Positions 6,417 to 6,553 of a stretch of 6,553 nucleotides of DNA are shown here, piece after piece. Source of the stretch: an uncultured Clostridia bacterium (GTDB lineage: Bacteria > Bacillota > Clostridia > Oscillospirales > QAKW01). Positions within the stretch are counted from its first letter, which is position 1. Each line of letters starts with the position of its first letter. The stretch spans positions 1 to 6,553 of the forward strand of contig CALXGU010000087.1 of assembly GCA_944387905.1 (NCBI GenBank). The letters are read 5' to 3'. Both the position numbers and the translations under genes were made by a program. The notes under the pieces were generated by a model. It had not been told where the DNA came from and ran no database searches. It worked only from the letters and a program-made list of their open reading frames with translations.

Positions 6417-6553
6417 CTGTAAACAGAAAATATGTAGATTTGTTTATAAACGAATCTGAACGCGAATACTTAACACCGTATGTTGAGGTGGCGCATAATC
6501 TTCTGCATTCAAAAAAAGGTCAGGGAAATGATTTCTTGGGCTGGATTGATCTT
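6407..6553 (+). CDS. pgi: Glucose-6-phosphate isomerase, N-terminal fragment (runs off right edge)
   Basis: Only the first 49 codons are present, in an open frame to the edge. The enzyme interconverts glucose 6-phosphate and fructose 6-phosphate in glycolysis and gluconeogenesis, in the cytoplasm. The recognisable part is the segment GQGNDFLGWIDL near residues 38-49. It matches the conserved (G)AGNDFLGWxDLP segment near the N-terminus of Firmicutes-type glucose-6-phosphate isomerases. It is preceded by a helix with EYLTPYVEVAHNLLH, comparable to the E(I/V)xxAHxxLH helix of that group. Active-site residues lie beyond the window. The assignment rests on this short segment but the match is characteristic. 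Confidence 0.85.
   Translation, partial: MSVSVNRKYVDLFINESEREYLTPYVEVAHNLLHSKKGQGNDFLGWIDL

Overview
The window looks like chromosomal DNA of a low-GC, Gram-positive-type bacterium, most likely a gut or anaerobic Clostridia relative. The grounds are AT-rich codon use, AGGAGG-type ribosome binding sites, an SLH-anchored surface protein, a DacF/PBP5-type D,D-carboxypeptidase, and a glucose-6-phosphate isomerase start that resembles Firmicutes versions. Assignment below class level is not supported.

Layout: Positions 1-4974 (minus strand) are one continuous reading frame of 1658 codons. It starts at 4974 and runs off the left edge without a stop. It encodes a very large secreted surface protein. 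In order it has a signal peptide, a right-handed beta-helix plus beta-sandwich unit, a second copy of that unit, a ladder of about 92-residue beta-sandwich repeats, and C-terminal SLH domains that bind the cell wall. Positions 4975-5203 are a divergent intergenic region with promoter signals and AT-rich dyads. Positions 5204-6340 (plus strand) encode a complete 378-residue D-alanyl-D-alanine carboxypeptidase. A 66-bp gap carries a strong promoter and an 11-bp perfect inverted repeat that ends over the next start codon. From 6407 to the right edge lie the first 49 codons of pgi (glucose-6-phosphate isomerase).

Functional picture: the two divergent genes both concern the cell envelope. One product is displayed on the wall through SLH domains and the other trims peptidoglycan stem peptides. 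The third gene is central carbon metabolism and seems to have its own promoter. No RNA genes, CRISPR arrays, insertion sequences or phage genes were seen. The most noteworthy items are the internal architecture of the surface protein and the inverted repeat in the pgi leader.
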